DNA from: Trichoplusia ni
Lineage: Eukaryota; Arthropoda; Insecta; Lepidoptera; Noctuidae
DNA: 64,000 bases
Assembly (NCBI RefSeq): GCF_003590095.1
Contig: NC_039493.1
Location: forward strand, 6,572,001-6,636,000
Direction of reading: 5' to 3'
The stretch's first letter is position 1, and each line of letters starts with the position of its first letter. Both the position numbers and the translations under genes were made by a program. Below, one piece after another: positions 37,073-48,628 of this stretch. The notes under the pieces are model-generated. The model was not told the origin of the DNA. It saw only the letters and a list, made by a program, of their open reading frames with translations, and did not search any database.

Positions 37073-37600
37073 GTATCTACAAACTGAAACTTTCGTGCAA
37101 CGTTTCATATTTATATACGCTAAAATTTATTCGCCTTCAATCGTCAATAGTTATGACGCGCGGGAAGCCAGCATAACATTTCCTCCGACTTACCTATGTT
37201 CCACGTTCGTCAGACTTATATTCGGCATCCAGTTCTGTTATCATGACTCCCCGCAGAAACTACTTGGCAAACAATAGAAGCACTACTCTTAGAACTCACG
37301 AGCCTCACTCACTCCTCACTTTTTCGAGTGCTTTTGTTAATGGGTTTGTCGTATAATGGAATTGTGAGTCCTGAAATAGAACTAGAAAATAATGGAATGT
37401 TTTACAAAAGGCTATCAAGTCCGTATTATTCGAAGAATGCCTTTTGTCTGCTTACAGGCATATTTATCATGATCGAGGTTGGATTTGAACAAAATGTCGT
37501 TGACGGCAAAGTGAATTATCTATTACTCGCGTTTAGAAGAAGGTTCATATTTTAAGGTTCAATCGTGGTTTTATTGTGGCTAGGAAAATAAACAAATTGA

Positions 37601-37702
37601 TGCTTGTCCTAAGTCTGGGTGTCTTTGCACATGTGACTTGAATGTTTATAAAACTCCCCGCGACACAACGTTTAAATTCTTTAAAGCAGGAGTCATTTTT
37701 TC
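37601..37702 (+). mobile_element. tRNA-SINE 3' half
   Basis: TGCTTGTCCTAAGTCTGGGT, GTGACTTGAATGTTTATAAA, CCCCGCGACACAACG and GCAGGAGTCATTTTTT give the family tail in + orientation; 5' truncated. Confidence 0.6.
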
Positions 37703-40700
37703 TTTAATAAACATTAGCTTTTACCGTATTTTGATATGGCTTGAATCTTGTCGAGTTAATGTAGTAGCTTATGAAGTTTCATTTCTCACATATGCACCCG
37801 CATATTCTCAAAGACGGCGCGCCCGACTCATTCCCAGAGGGCTTTCAAACCCTACAGTAGCATACAACCTGTTTATGACGGTTGCGGCTTCCATTTCACA
37901 CGTTTTCAGAAAGCTGAGTAATGTTCCCGAGATCTTCCCTTATAAAACGTAAACAGGCTTATATCATCTAATATGATAAATGTGCTGATTATAATTCAAC
38001 TCACGTTTTAATATAACCAGCTGAGAATTATATAGGATATTGCTACTGATACTGAATTTCGACCATTTTTTGCCGCTCTCAATCGCTGTCTGCTACTGAA
38101 AATGTAAAAAATAACCGAATATAATTTCATTTTAAATGGATTTCGAAACTGATTAGTTACGGATACCAATTAATACGTTCTGCACTATTTTAGTATTAGA
38201 TCTACAGACTGAATTAATAGTTAAGCTTTCGAGGTACAGGAAGATTGTGGTGCTTAAAATTGTCAAATCACGTGGCTTTGACTTTCAGTCAAATAAATAC
38301 AACCGATTCGTTGAAAAACTTAACTTGTCTGTAAGCCTAGATCTGATATAGACAGAGTTTTTTACTAAAATATCGTTGCGACGTTGTAATAATAATAAAA
38401 CATCTGCTACATTACCCACACGCATCCAACCATCTTAGATATTGTTCAGCTTAGGTTTCTTCTAACAACCTACATCTCGCATGACAAAACTGTCGTCTGA
38501 ATAACCATTGTTGTCTTAGCCCAGCTCTCTTAGCAGGTCGTGCTTATCAAAGCATGTCGCACAAGTATCAGAGTACTAAGGTAATCGCTTCACGCTGTAT
38601 GCCCTGACAAACGATGTCGATGTGCTCTTAGTTCATGTACCATTGTCATCTAGTCACTAACCATGTAGGACGTAGGTTATCTTGCAAATTCTGAAGAATT
38701 TTCTTAAAAAAGTTCTCGGAAAATTGTATCACTCCTTCGAAACTTTACAATTTCATTTCATTCAATTCCATTCATGAATGCAGGTGAATGTACTGCACGT
38801 CGCATCTCTTAATTGAATAGAATAAATAGTTTTGTTTTGTTCAAAGAATTCTTCAAAGATAGCCGTCTTCATGTTAGTTCACAAATTTTTAGTTTTTAAA
38901 GTATTTGATAGAACAAAAGATATTAATATTGGATTTTTCATACATAAGTAGACTAGATATATACTAAATTTATTTTTAGACGGTTTCATTTTCCGATAAA
39001 GATATTTCATACTCAATAGCGAGGCTTTCAATTACCCGAGTTGGTAAAGGATTTTCATAAAAAGACGCCTAGACTGCTCTGAATAGAAAATGAAGAAGCC
39101 ACAAAGGTTAAAGGAGAAAAAACTTCGAGCATTCATTCTCTCGACTAACTTAACCCGATTTAGTTCGAACGAGATCGCGGAGAATTAAAATTGCAGCTTT
39201 ATGTGACGGCTATTGTCCTTGTTAATTTGAAAAATCTTTAATCGAGTATATAATGGTTTTCTCTGTAAATGTTTCTCATAACTGAGCTACAAGTAAATCC
39301 CAATCTTTATGATTGCCTAATAACCCCAAATTGAATCAAACCTTTCACGATATGCCGCTTAACCTCGTCTTATTTCTTATCTTCATCAAATCTCCGTAGA
39401 GAATTCATTCAACAACCCAAAAAGGATCGATCCGACTACCCTAACCTCCAATGACGTCACACGCACCTTGATCCACGAAATCCCGTGCACAGCACATTTG
39501 TATCCGCCAACAAAACCAACGGACTGTAAGGGGTGGTTCACTTTCATCCTTGACGAATACAGGACGTAAATTTTCCAGAGCCTTTTATATTCCACTGTGG
39601 ATCTGGGATGAATGTATTTATTCTTGCGAAAGTAGGTATTCGTCGGGAACAAGTGTTGCGCAAGGCTGAATGTGAACATGCCTTAATAAAAGAGTAATAT
39701 TAATAAGGATTTTACTACTTATTTTGATGCTACCATGGTTGAAGCTTAAGTTAATGATTTCATTTAAATTCGTCAACCAAAGCACCTACCTTACATTAAC
39801 CATTGAGGCCGACGTATTGAGAACACAAACCCGCCGCTAAATGAATAAGTATCCATTAGTTCCCCTCACCAAGTAAGAGATAAGAAGCTTACGGCTGAGC
39901 CCTCGCTGCCTTTATCTATTATTCCAGCGTGTGGAAGCAGGTAGATTGCTTTTAAGATACTCTTACGGTAGGCACTTAAGGAACATTCGTCGTGTACCAC
40001 ACAATCATCAGCCCTCAGATTAGTTCCTCGTTCAGGACGTATGATATAATTAATAAACACCCTTTTTTTGATCTAGACCTAGTGTTCAGCTCCCACTGTG
40101 TGTGATCCCACTACATATAGGAAGTATATTAGTCTTTAAAAGTAATCACTACAAACCTTGTATTTAAAATGAGGTGACCTAGTTTACAGATCCGATTAAT
40201 GTAGCAAGGTTATTGGCTTAAACCAACGTAATCGCACTTTCCCCATACCATACAAACTTTATTTCAAAACTTCACCAAACTGTTTATTTTTTTAAAGTCT
40301 ATTCGAACTAAGCTTCTTATACTTAAGTTCTTCAAATAGAGCCATGTCAGTCGATTACAGTTTCCACCGACTTTTTACTGCGGGAACGAACTTACCGAAA
40401 CAAAAAACTGTCGTTAGCCGTTTTCGAACTTAAGACTTCTTGTTTTTTGTTAAGACTTGGGACTTGGAAGTTCCCAGCACATTGTGTCAAAGGCACAAGC
40501 ACGAAATTTATTGTTCAACATTATTACGTAGTAAATAACGATTGTAATAATAGTACAAGAGCTCAAGCACTTTTCAATCCTCGTCTTATTTCCTCAGTAT
40601 TTGTTTATTACCTGAACTGTGAGAAGACCCTCGACACTGTCTGTCTGATCTCTCACCTATTCGCGTTTTGCGTGACGTGCAAGGGCACTGGGGTTTTCAC

Positions 40701-42593
40701 TGAAACGAGCGCTGTCATTATGACTCACGTTATGACAAATCATACCGGCAATTGCGTAAGTATCTGGCAAAAATGTTTGCTTTTGCAAAGTTTCCTGCGA
40801 ATACTGAAGCAAGTTAATTTTTGTAATCTTTTGATATTGGAAATCCAAATAAAAATCTTTTTTACCTGAAAATTACGAGTCTTTGTCCTAGACTATAAAA
40901 TATTCGTACGCTGGCTGTACGAGCAAAATATTGTGAACCTATTGTTGTACATAAAACACCTATTGTAACAATATTCTTTCAAATAAATAACTATTTTATT
41001 CTTCTATTCTATTCAGTTATCAATTCAAAGAACAGTTTCTGTTTCTCTTTTCCCACATCATTTGCAAGGAACTAAACATTCAACCCTATTTGTTTCTCAT
41101 AAACACCTCTTAAAGTCCCAACCTTCATCACTATAAGATAATTCTCAACCCGACAAGGCACATCGTTTCTCGTGTAATTTTCCGGCATGTTCCCTCAAAT
41201 TAACGTCAGTAAAGCAATCACGTGGTGTTGGAGAAAATAGATGGGTGACGAGCCCTCCTACAATATACTTGATAAAGATCTCATACAATATGTTTGTCAC
41301 AATAGGAATTAACGCTTCTGTCTCGTCAAAAAAGCTTAAGCTTAAACTATATATTTTTGTGAAAGTTATTTATAAGAGAAAATAAAAAAAGTCTGGAACA
41401 CTGTAGTAACAACTCTTATTCCATTCAACGAAAAGTTCTATCAAACGCAGCATACCCATGATAAAATTTTAATTAAACTTCGTACAGACGCGTTTGTTTC
41501 TAATGAACGAAAATTTACAACCTGAGACCCAGGTATTACGGATTGCTAGTACTTAGCTAATCCCCTTTGTGAGTTGTGAAGCACAAGCGACAAAGTTACT
41601 TTACTTAAATATGTTTCAACAGAAGGTAGGTAAAACATGTTTTTGTCAGTCTCAAGGCTGTATTGTAAAATTACGCTTTTTTGTGTTGTGACAAATAATG
41701 CTTAAATTCGACAAAGGCTTGGGTGATTGCATTTTTTTTGCTGTACGTTTTAAATTGGAGTTGAATTCATGAATGCTAAGATAAACTATTTGATTGAAAT
41801 GTAAAGTTGGTTCCGATTATTCTTTGATTGAAATATGAAGCTGGTTTAGCATTTACAATAATACCACATACTACCAGTACGTCTGATCCTATTGATTAAG
41901 CTCTTGCAAGTAAGGTAGGTATATAAAACACAGACATTGTAAATATGATGCTCGATTTAATCCCCGAACAGTCGATGTTAACACGAAACAACGTCCACAA
42001 ATATTTGCCCGGTGTCTGGGTTCGTGTGAGCACCGCTTGAAAAACCCCTATTACAACAATGTTTTGAATAAAATTCACTGACCGTATGTTATATGTGTCA
42101 TTCATTCTATCCACATTCGTAGACCAAATGAAGAAGAACAGAAAAAATCGGGATGAAATTTGCATTTTCATCCTTAAGACAGTATAAGTCTAGTTATCGT
42201 CTTTTTTGTGTTTCAAAAGAAGTATACAGTTTTGTATTCGTATAGAGCTTTAAATTGTGGCCCAAGATATTTACTCCTAGACTACAAAAATTTAGAGCAA
42301 AGTCTCTTCCTCCTCCAACTTAAGACGGTACTGACTAATAAGACCGCTCGCGAACAGGATCGGTAATATCCTTTGTTATAGAACCATGTAAATTCTCGCC
42401 TTTTGCTTAACTGAGAAAATCAAAATTCAGAGCGATATTATTTTTCCTAATTTGAATTGAACATCGCACTTTAAACAGATTTTCTGTTTAAAGCTAGTTA
42501 TTATTATAAGACGTCGTCTAGCGGTGCGTGTTTGGAAAAATAACGCTGAACTCTGAACTGAACCACTGAACAATTTGTATTGCCCTTTTTTAT

Positions 42594-42677
42594 CGACTCC
42601 CGCACTAAGGAATTTAGTCCTTGTGTCGCGGGGGTTACACAAACATTCAACCCACACCGCATTAGACACCCAAAACG
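42594..42677 (-). mobile_element. tRNA-SINE 3' half
   Basis: CGACTCCCGCACTAAGGAAT, CCTTGTGTCGCGGGGGTTAC, ACAAACATTCAACC and AGACACCCAAAACG are the reversed tail, the best preserved tail in the window. Preceded by a T-run (the A-tail on the - strand). Confidence 0.65.
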
Positions 42678-44087
42678 TTTTTAATTTTCAGCCATTTTTG
42701 GTTTTTTAATGTCAAGTCCTACCTAAACCTTTGAGAGCCGCTATTTTACAATATGATTTATTTTCCATAAACACAAGATCCACTAATCAACTCTACAAAT
42801 GTATTTATACTTACCTACCAATTTAAGCAAGCTTTACACTTTACTTTAAGAACCTCATTAATTCCACATGCTCCTAAGACGCCTTCATGGTAATATCCTC
42901 TTTACCTCTACAGGTATATTCTCCATCATGAGCGCTACTCACAACTACGTTCAGTCTAGGCCAAACCAGTTTATCCTGTAATTGAATCCCGCCTGTAACA
43001 ACATACACTTTATAATATATCCGCACACTCAATTACCCCCGACGCTCTTTGTGAACACTTCAATGAAAAAGCCAGTTTCAAAGGCAAATGTGGAATTAAT
43101 GCGTCGTAAATTCAGCTGTGAATTTATATGTGACATGAAAAGACTGCGCCGTGCTGGCGGTTGGCGGATTTATTGTTTTTTGAAATTAATAAAGGAGTTC
43201 GTACAGATTTCAATTGTTATTTTCTATTTTGTTTTCTTTTTGTGTCTAGGAATCTGGGATTTAATGATAGAATAAATCTTATTACAAGCTTTTCTTAGAT
43301 TCCCGTCCCGTTGTCAGTTTGTTATCAAATCTTGAAAGTTGAATTTGGTCCACATCCCGGTTTCCAACTGTGCTGTTTTTTGTCTGCACATGTGTTTTGC
43401 GTGATAATGCAGTATTTTAGAAAACAAAGAGCTGATCTGATGATGGAACTATCGACGGAACATTATGTACCTATATTAATAATATAAGATGCAAATTAAT
43501 CGTTAGGATTACAAAAAAGATGTTAGAAACGACTAACATAAACTTAACGAGTTTAGGAGTGATGAAGATTGAAAAGTGAATAACATGATCTAACGGCACG
43601 TAACAAGTGAGATTCTCAATTACTTTCAGTGAAACCTTGAGGTCTTCAATCGCGCTAAATGACTCGATCTTCACATTGGACATTATCATTATCATAATGA
43701 CACCCAACACTACTAGAGTCAAGTATAGCTGATGGGAGCCATCATTATCCTGCACCATTAGCACTGCGGTAGATTAGAACTAGACAAGAAATACAATTGA
43801 AAGTAACATTAAAGTGATGTTTTATGAAATTAAATTATTTACTTTGCAAATGAAGACGAGAAAGAAAAGGTGAATGCTGAAATGGATACTCATCTTAAAG
43901 CAGTGCTATTATGCAACTATTACAATTGAGCTGTTTGTTTCCAAGCAGGGCCAATTGACATATCCCCTAGCACTTTAGAAAACAATGTCGCATCACTAGT
44001 CTTTCCTTAATTCTATACAGTCATGTGAATTGCCAACAGTCGCAGAGCTTTTACAATCTTTGTAAACATGTTTACTGTTTGTTTCAG

Positions 44088-44124
44088 GTCGATAATAGTC
44101 AGCAGATAATACCAAACTGTCGTC
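44088..44124 (+). other. 5'UTR part of the start-codon exon
   Basis: This is the stretch between the acceptor AG at 44086-44087 and the ATG at 44125. The acceptor is preceded by a T-rich tract (TTTACTGTTTGTTTCAG). The stretch contains an in-frame TAA at 44107-44109 and no upstream ATG. The base at -3 of the ATG is G, an acceptable initiation context. Confidence 0.65.
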
Positions 44125-44182
44125 ATGACACTGCACTGGTGGATGCACTGGTTCTGGGTGACGTCGCTGCTCATCATCCAAG
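44125..44182 (+). CDS. First coding exon of an unidentified secreted or membrane protein (partial)
   Basis: The exon begins at 44088, after a GTTTGTTTCAG acceptor, and ends at 44182 with AAG|GTAAGTTT. An in-frame TAA at 44107-44109 lies just upstream of the ATG at 44125, so this ATG is the natural start for the frame. The 58 coding bases give MTLHWWMHWFWVTSLLIIQ plus one base of the next codon (phase 1). A short polar start followed by the hydrophobic WFWVTSLLII run is what a signal peptide looks like, and cleavage would fall in the next exon. Phase-1 introns directly after a signal peptide are common in extracellular multidomain genes such as Ig-superfamily cell-surface proteins; that class is inference only. 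The next exon is outside the window, so the downstream intron exceeds 19.8 kb. The sequence is clearly richer in GC than the AT-rich DNA around it. I do not recognise the gene. A 61-codon frame on the opposite strand is a shadow of this exon. Confidence 0.72.
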
Positions 44183-46030
44183 GTAAGTTTATGTCTTACC
44201 TTTTTACTTAGGAACCAAAAAGTAAGGCACGGAAAATGCTACCCGAAGTATTACTGATTTTCCCATTTCTACCCAATAACTTGGTATTTATGAAACCCAG
44301 AATTAATTTGATTATAAGACATTATTTTTCTACAATCACGTCTAACTTTAAACTTGCCACCTAAACAAAAGTAGAAGAGCACTTGTCCGGAGTATCCTTA
44401 ACCAGCACTCAACTACTTGACACCCACTCAATATTTTAATTTTATTATATTCGTTGAGTGTCGCCCGATGCTCTCCAAATCCCTGATCCAGCTGAACCGA
44501 TGGAGGGCCCTTTAGCTCTCGGCTGATTTGCAAATTCCAAGGTCACTGGAGATCTAGTCTCCACTTGTAATTGTGACGTGATATCTTAAGACTTATCTTC
44601 TTGGAACACGTTCACAAAGACAGATATTGCTTATGTGAAAATGGGTTATGTTTTGTTAGTGTTTTTTGTATTGTTATTTGACATATGTAAGGGAGATGTG
44701 TCATAAGATACCTTGAAACGAAATGTTAGGAATATAAGTAAAAAAAGAAATTTTGGTATTATCTTCTTAAAATAATTCCTTTTGCGAATAATCGTATTTT
44801 TGTATGTAGGAAATGAATCATTCTATATCGCATTTATATTATTACTTTTAGTTAGAGCATTAATACAATTATCTATATGTAGATTTCCAATATACTGTTT
44901 GGTCAGCCTGTTCTAGAAACTCGATAGTCAAAATAACGAACTCTACACGACCCAAAAAAGTTGTGTCGTTGTGGTAAAACGAAACGAGAATCCCGAAACC
45001 TCGACATTTGAAATCCCGTTTTCCCATTTTTTTGCTTTCGTATTTCCTTTGAGCTCTCCATTTTAACTAGAATTTACATTTAGTTCAGGATACGCTTTAG
45101 TTACATATGAGTTCAACGAGACAACTTTGCTTGTTATGACTTTTATTTTTAATACCACTCATCGAATATTCAACTTTTTATTGAGTTATTACGCTCCCAT
45201 TCTGAAATGTTTGAGTGATAACAGAAGGCTTTCTGTCAACACGTGTACACCTACACGAATGGTAATTATTTTTCATGAATAACGTTCATTCTCTCACGGA
45301 TGAGTAAACTCTTTGATTTGTCATGTGAAAAATTTGTTCATTTAAATAATTAATTTTGCATTCATATACAAAAATGCGAGCGCAATTAAATTAGTAGGCA
45401 ATATAATACAGGCAATAGCCTGTAGCACATGAAAAGAAATGTAAATTACTAATAAGGATATAAGCCTTCCTTCTTCTCCCTTCCTTCCTTACAGAGAAAG
45501 ATCGACCATTGATCACCATACTAGCTCGCTTCGGAGCAATTTCAGATCAAAATAATTCCCTCACCATGTTTAACTTTACTGAATGTCATTTTCGTCTTAA
45601 AAATTAGCTAATGACATCTGAGAATATTTTAATAACGGAAAGATAAAATACAGGCCCACAACATTTCAAACGAAATTAACTATACAGTTGAACAAATCCC
45701 GCATAACAGTGCCGTTCTGCGAGTAGCGGACAAAACGAGTGTTTTGTTTTCGAATAAAATCCAGGAATGAATATTGTGACAGGGAAACGTGTCGGCGGCG
45801 GTACGGATAGACGTAGTTAGGTATAGGGCGCGGTGAGAGGTCGGGTTTGTTTGCTGTCTTATATTTTGTTCGTGAAATACGAGATTGTTTGGTAAAATTT
45901 TATTTAAAAGTGAGAGTGTTTGCTTTGTTTACAGGCATCAAATAGTAATATGTTGTTATACTAAACTTCCAAACAGTTCTTACTTAAACTTCATAAAGAG
46001 ACTGCAGGCTTTTGTCCTAACTTGACTGTA

Positions 46031-46187
46031 CTCATAGCCGAGTGGTTGAGGTCACCACGCCAAAACCACCGAGCGCGACGTATCTCGCATTCGATCCTCG
46101 CGTAAGACGAGTGTTTGAGTGATCCACGGCTGCTTGTCTTAAGTCTAGATATCTTTTGGCATGTGACTAGGATTAAATTTCTTAAAT
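46031..46187 (+). mobile_element. tRNA-derived SINE, full-length type
   Basis: The head CATAGCCGAGTGGTTGAGGT, CACCACGCC is followed by GAGCGCGACGTATCTCGC, the B box ATTCGATCCTCGCG, then GAGTGATCCACGG and GTGACTAGGATTAAATTTC. It lies in the putative intron downstream of the start-codon exon, in the same orientation as the gene. Confidence 0.7.
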
Positions 46188-48567
46188 AGTAATTATTATA
46201 AAACGAACAAAAAATACCAATCGTCCACTAGGGCGGAGAGTAACCAATCGATTTAAAAGAGATATTATACCCGTCGTGTCATCCAAAATCCAAGCAGCGC
46301 TAGTCGTGGGCGAAAGCTAAACTAAACAAAGGTGTTATTATGTCACTGTATACTATAACTGCAAAAGTTCAAGGACGCGTTTAGCCACGTGTATCTGTAT
46401 CTTTTGGCAGTACCGCATAGTCACTGTAGCCATTTCATTAAACTTGCCGTCTCATGCAACATTCGTTTGCGGCAACCTGCCAAACTTGGTGACAGGTTAG
46501 GCCACGCTTAGCTTAATAAATATTTGCAATGATAAATGGAATGCAAACACAGCATTTTGCTTTGGCTTTAAAACACGCTGACTGCTGACTATGATTCTTT
46601 ATTGGACATTTTTCGACTTAATTATATAAAATCCAAACTTAGATTATAGAACTCTTAATTGGGTAAGCTTGTAAGGTATAAACTTTCACTTCAGCCGGTA
46701 CATGTTTTAGTTGTATTGAAGGAATTTTGGTGGGATTTTGTAATCTGAATGATTTTCGCCTCGCAGGTGATATGGCTCATTATACAAAACCGACTGCTAA
46801 CCTTTATTAGTCGCAAGCACATGAAAAAAGATGATTCGGGCAAATAAAGAAACACCATTCCATACACATGGAACCAACACCGTCGTGTTAAGTACGACGA
46901 CATTTCATTTTACTTGTGATATAACCAAATAAAATATAATATTCGTTGTCAGATAGATGACAAATGTATTGCTTCCGACACAACACATGAAGCCTCGCTT
47001 AATATCTGTCATGGAAGTGACGAACGTGGGTATAATGTACGTCAGTCCCTTCTCGGGAAACAGAAAACTTTGATGTCTATGTACAGGATACTTGTTACTT
47101 GAAAATTATTTTTTCGCCCTTGGTGACTTGAATAAGTGTTTTAGATGTATTTTTTTTTACTTCAGATGAAATGCTATTTATTATTTTTTTGTTCTCATCC
47201 ATAAAAAAATCCAAGCAAACCATGACTTTGACAGTTCGGAAGCTTCTGTTACAAATCTGCAATGACTAGCTAAATTTTAATTTCGGCGAAATTAACTGGA
47301 ACGTCCCAGGACATACGCTGCTATGTAAAAACTTCTGTACCCTTAAAAAAAAAGAAAGTAGCATCCCTCCACCTTTGGGAGGATAATAGTAATAAACGAA
47401 AATTTTCCCGGGAGTAAAAAAACTAATCTACTATTTGCCGCCCAAAATCCTCGCGGGCGGAACCGCAACTACTACAGTATATGAAGCCGACCGCGAACAA
47501 AGAACCAATAACGAAGCAATTAGGTCAAGGCTTACAAAACTAAATACAGTAAATACGCAAATTATTCATTATGCTAACTAAACAATACGGTAACTACGGA
47601 CTTACCGATTGCTAATTAACGATGCTGGCAAATGCCAACAAAGAGGTTCTATACTTCCATTATAAGTGTTAGCCTTTTGTCCCTTAACTTGTACTGGCAA
47701 ATTTCTATTAACAGATAATGGACGCACAAGTGCTGTCAGCTTTACTCACAAAAGAATTCTCTAAGTGACTGCCAAGTTCTATTAAACTTTATTCAAATTT
47801 AAGTCCCTTCGGAATAGAGGGAATATTAATACTCAAGTAATATTAAGTTTTGGATAATAGGGCCTTTTTGTTTGTTTAAACTTTTATTCTTCAAAAGCGG
47901 TTCAGGATAATCTAAACGATAATTACTAAGCGTGTCCAGATGGAAAATATAAGGATCGTGAATTTTATTGAACTTATGTTTAACTTCAACATATAAAATT
48001 GAAAATAAGATTAATCAACCTAAAAATAAACCGAAGATATAGAGGTCTTGGAACGTCTTAGCCCGGTAGGGTGACAGAAAATGCTCATAATAACAAATAT
48101 TCTAACTACTTCACTCCAATTACCTGGAGTAAGAAATACCTGCTCCACCTACAACTAAATATCACCTATATTTCCTTTGACAGCAAAATTCTACCGTTCT
48201 ACTTAATAAACACCATTTACTTGCGGACTAGTTTGCTCACATCCCACGCGAGTCGCTCTCCTTTGTAAAGTATGACAAGTGAGATTTATGTACCATTTTT
48301 CCTGAAAGCGATTTATCTCAGTGCCACAGATATTATATTTATTAGCATTGGAAAAGTATCGCCGAGAACCCACGCTCTTGACATCAAACCTGACAACGAC
48401 GAAAATTTGAAGATTTTGAAATTTGTATGAAAGATTTATGCAAAAGTTTTATTGGATTAGATTTCTCTTAATTTAAATCTTGGATCAATTTAAATTGAAC
48501 TGGTATTGGACAAAAGTAATGAAGGAAAAGATGAATTTAGCCTGCAGCAGATTCATAGCAAAATGTC

Positions 48568-48628
48568 AAAGATGGTGAAAATTTTTGATTGTTGTTAAAA
48601 ACAACAATCAAAAATTTTCACCATCTTT
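48568..48628. repeat. Perfect 29-bp inverted repeat with a 3-base centre
   Basis: The left arm 48568-48596 (AAAGATGGTGAAAATTTTTG then ATTGTTGTT) and right arm 48600-48628 are exact reverse complements around AAA at 48597-48599. The spacer is too short for a typical miRNA precursor loop. No terminal duplication is evident. It could be a MITE relic, a recent palindromic duplication, or an assembly foldback. Confidence 0.85.

Larger units (their letters stand above)
34073..44087 (+). other. Putative 10-kb intron between the 5'UTR exon and the start-codon exon
   Basis: The interval is bounded by GTAAGTGA and TTTGTTTCAG. It holds a LINE-like frame relic, a repeat at 35.2 kb, three tRNA-type SINE copies at 35.7-37.7 kb, the 36.9-kb repeat and another SINE end at 42.6 kb. 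The 37.7-42.6 kb part is AT-rich and I see no repeat or exon in it. It includes the longest open frame of the window (140 codons at 40447-40869), which shows no domain, no signal and no codon pattern. That the interval is one intron depends on both flanking exons belonging to the same gene. Confidence 0.45.

Noticed and set aside
37190..37275. Possible - strand exon ending in AACATAG|GTAAGTC
   Set aside because: The open frame ends in TAG exactly at the donor, and no acceptor or start context upstream is convincing.
39386..39679. 97-codon frame (-) in a slightly GC-richer stretch
   Set aside because: The translated sequence was not recognised and no splice or start context supports it. It could be a repeat, but I could not match it to another copy in the window.
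40447..40869. 140-codon open frame, the longest in the window (+)
   Set aside because: No domain, signal peptide, splice context or codon pattern is visible. Its composition follows the surrounding DNA and a frame of this length is expected by chance across 64 kb in six frames.
45480..45575. Another copy of the 36.9-kb repeat (TTGATCACCATACTAGCTCG)
   Set aside because: Only short matches over a diverged stretch; too weak to list as a feature.
48568..48628. microRNA precursor
   Set aside because: A perfect duplex with a 3-base spacer lacks the loop size and mismatches usual for animal miRNA hairpins.
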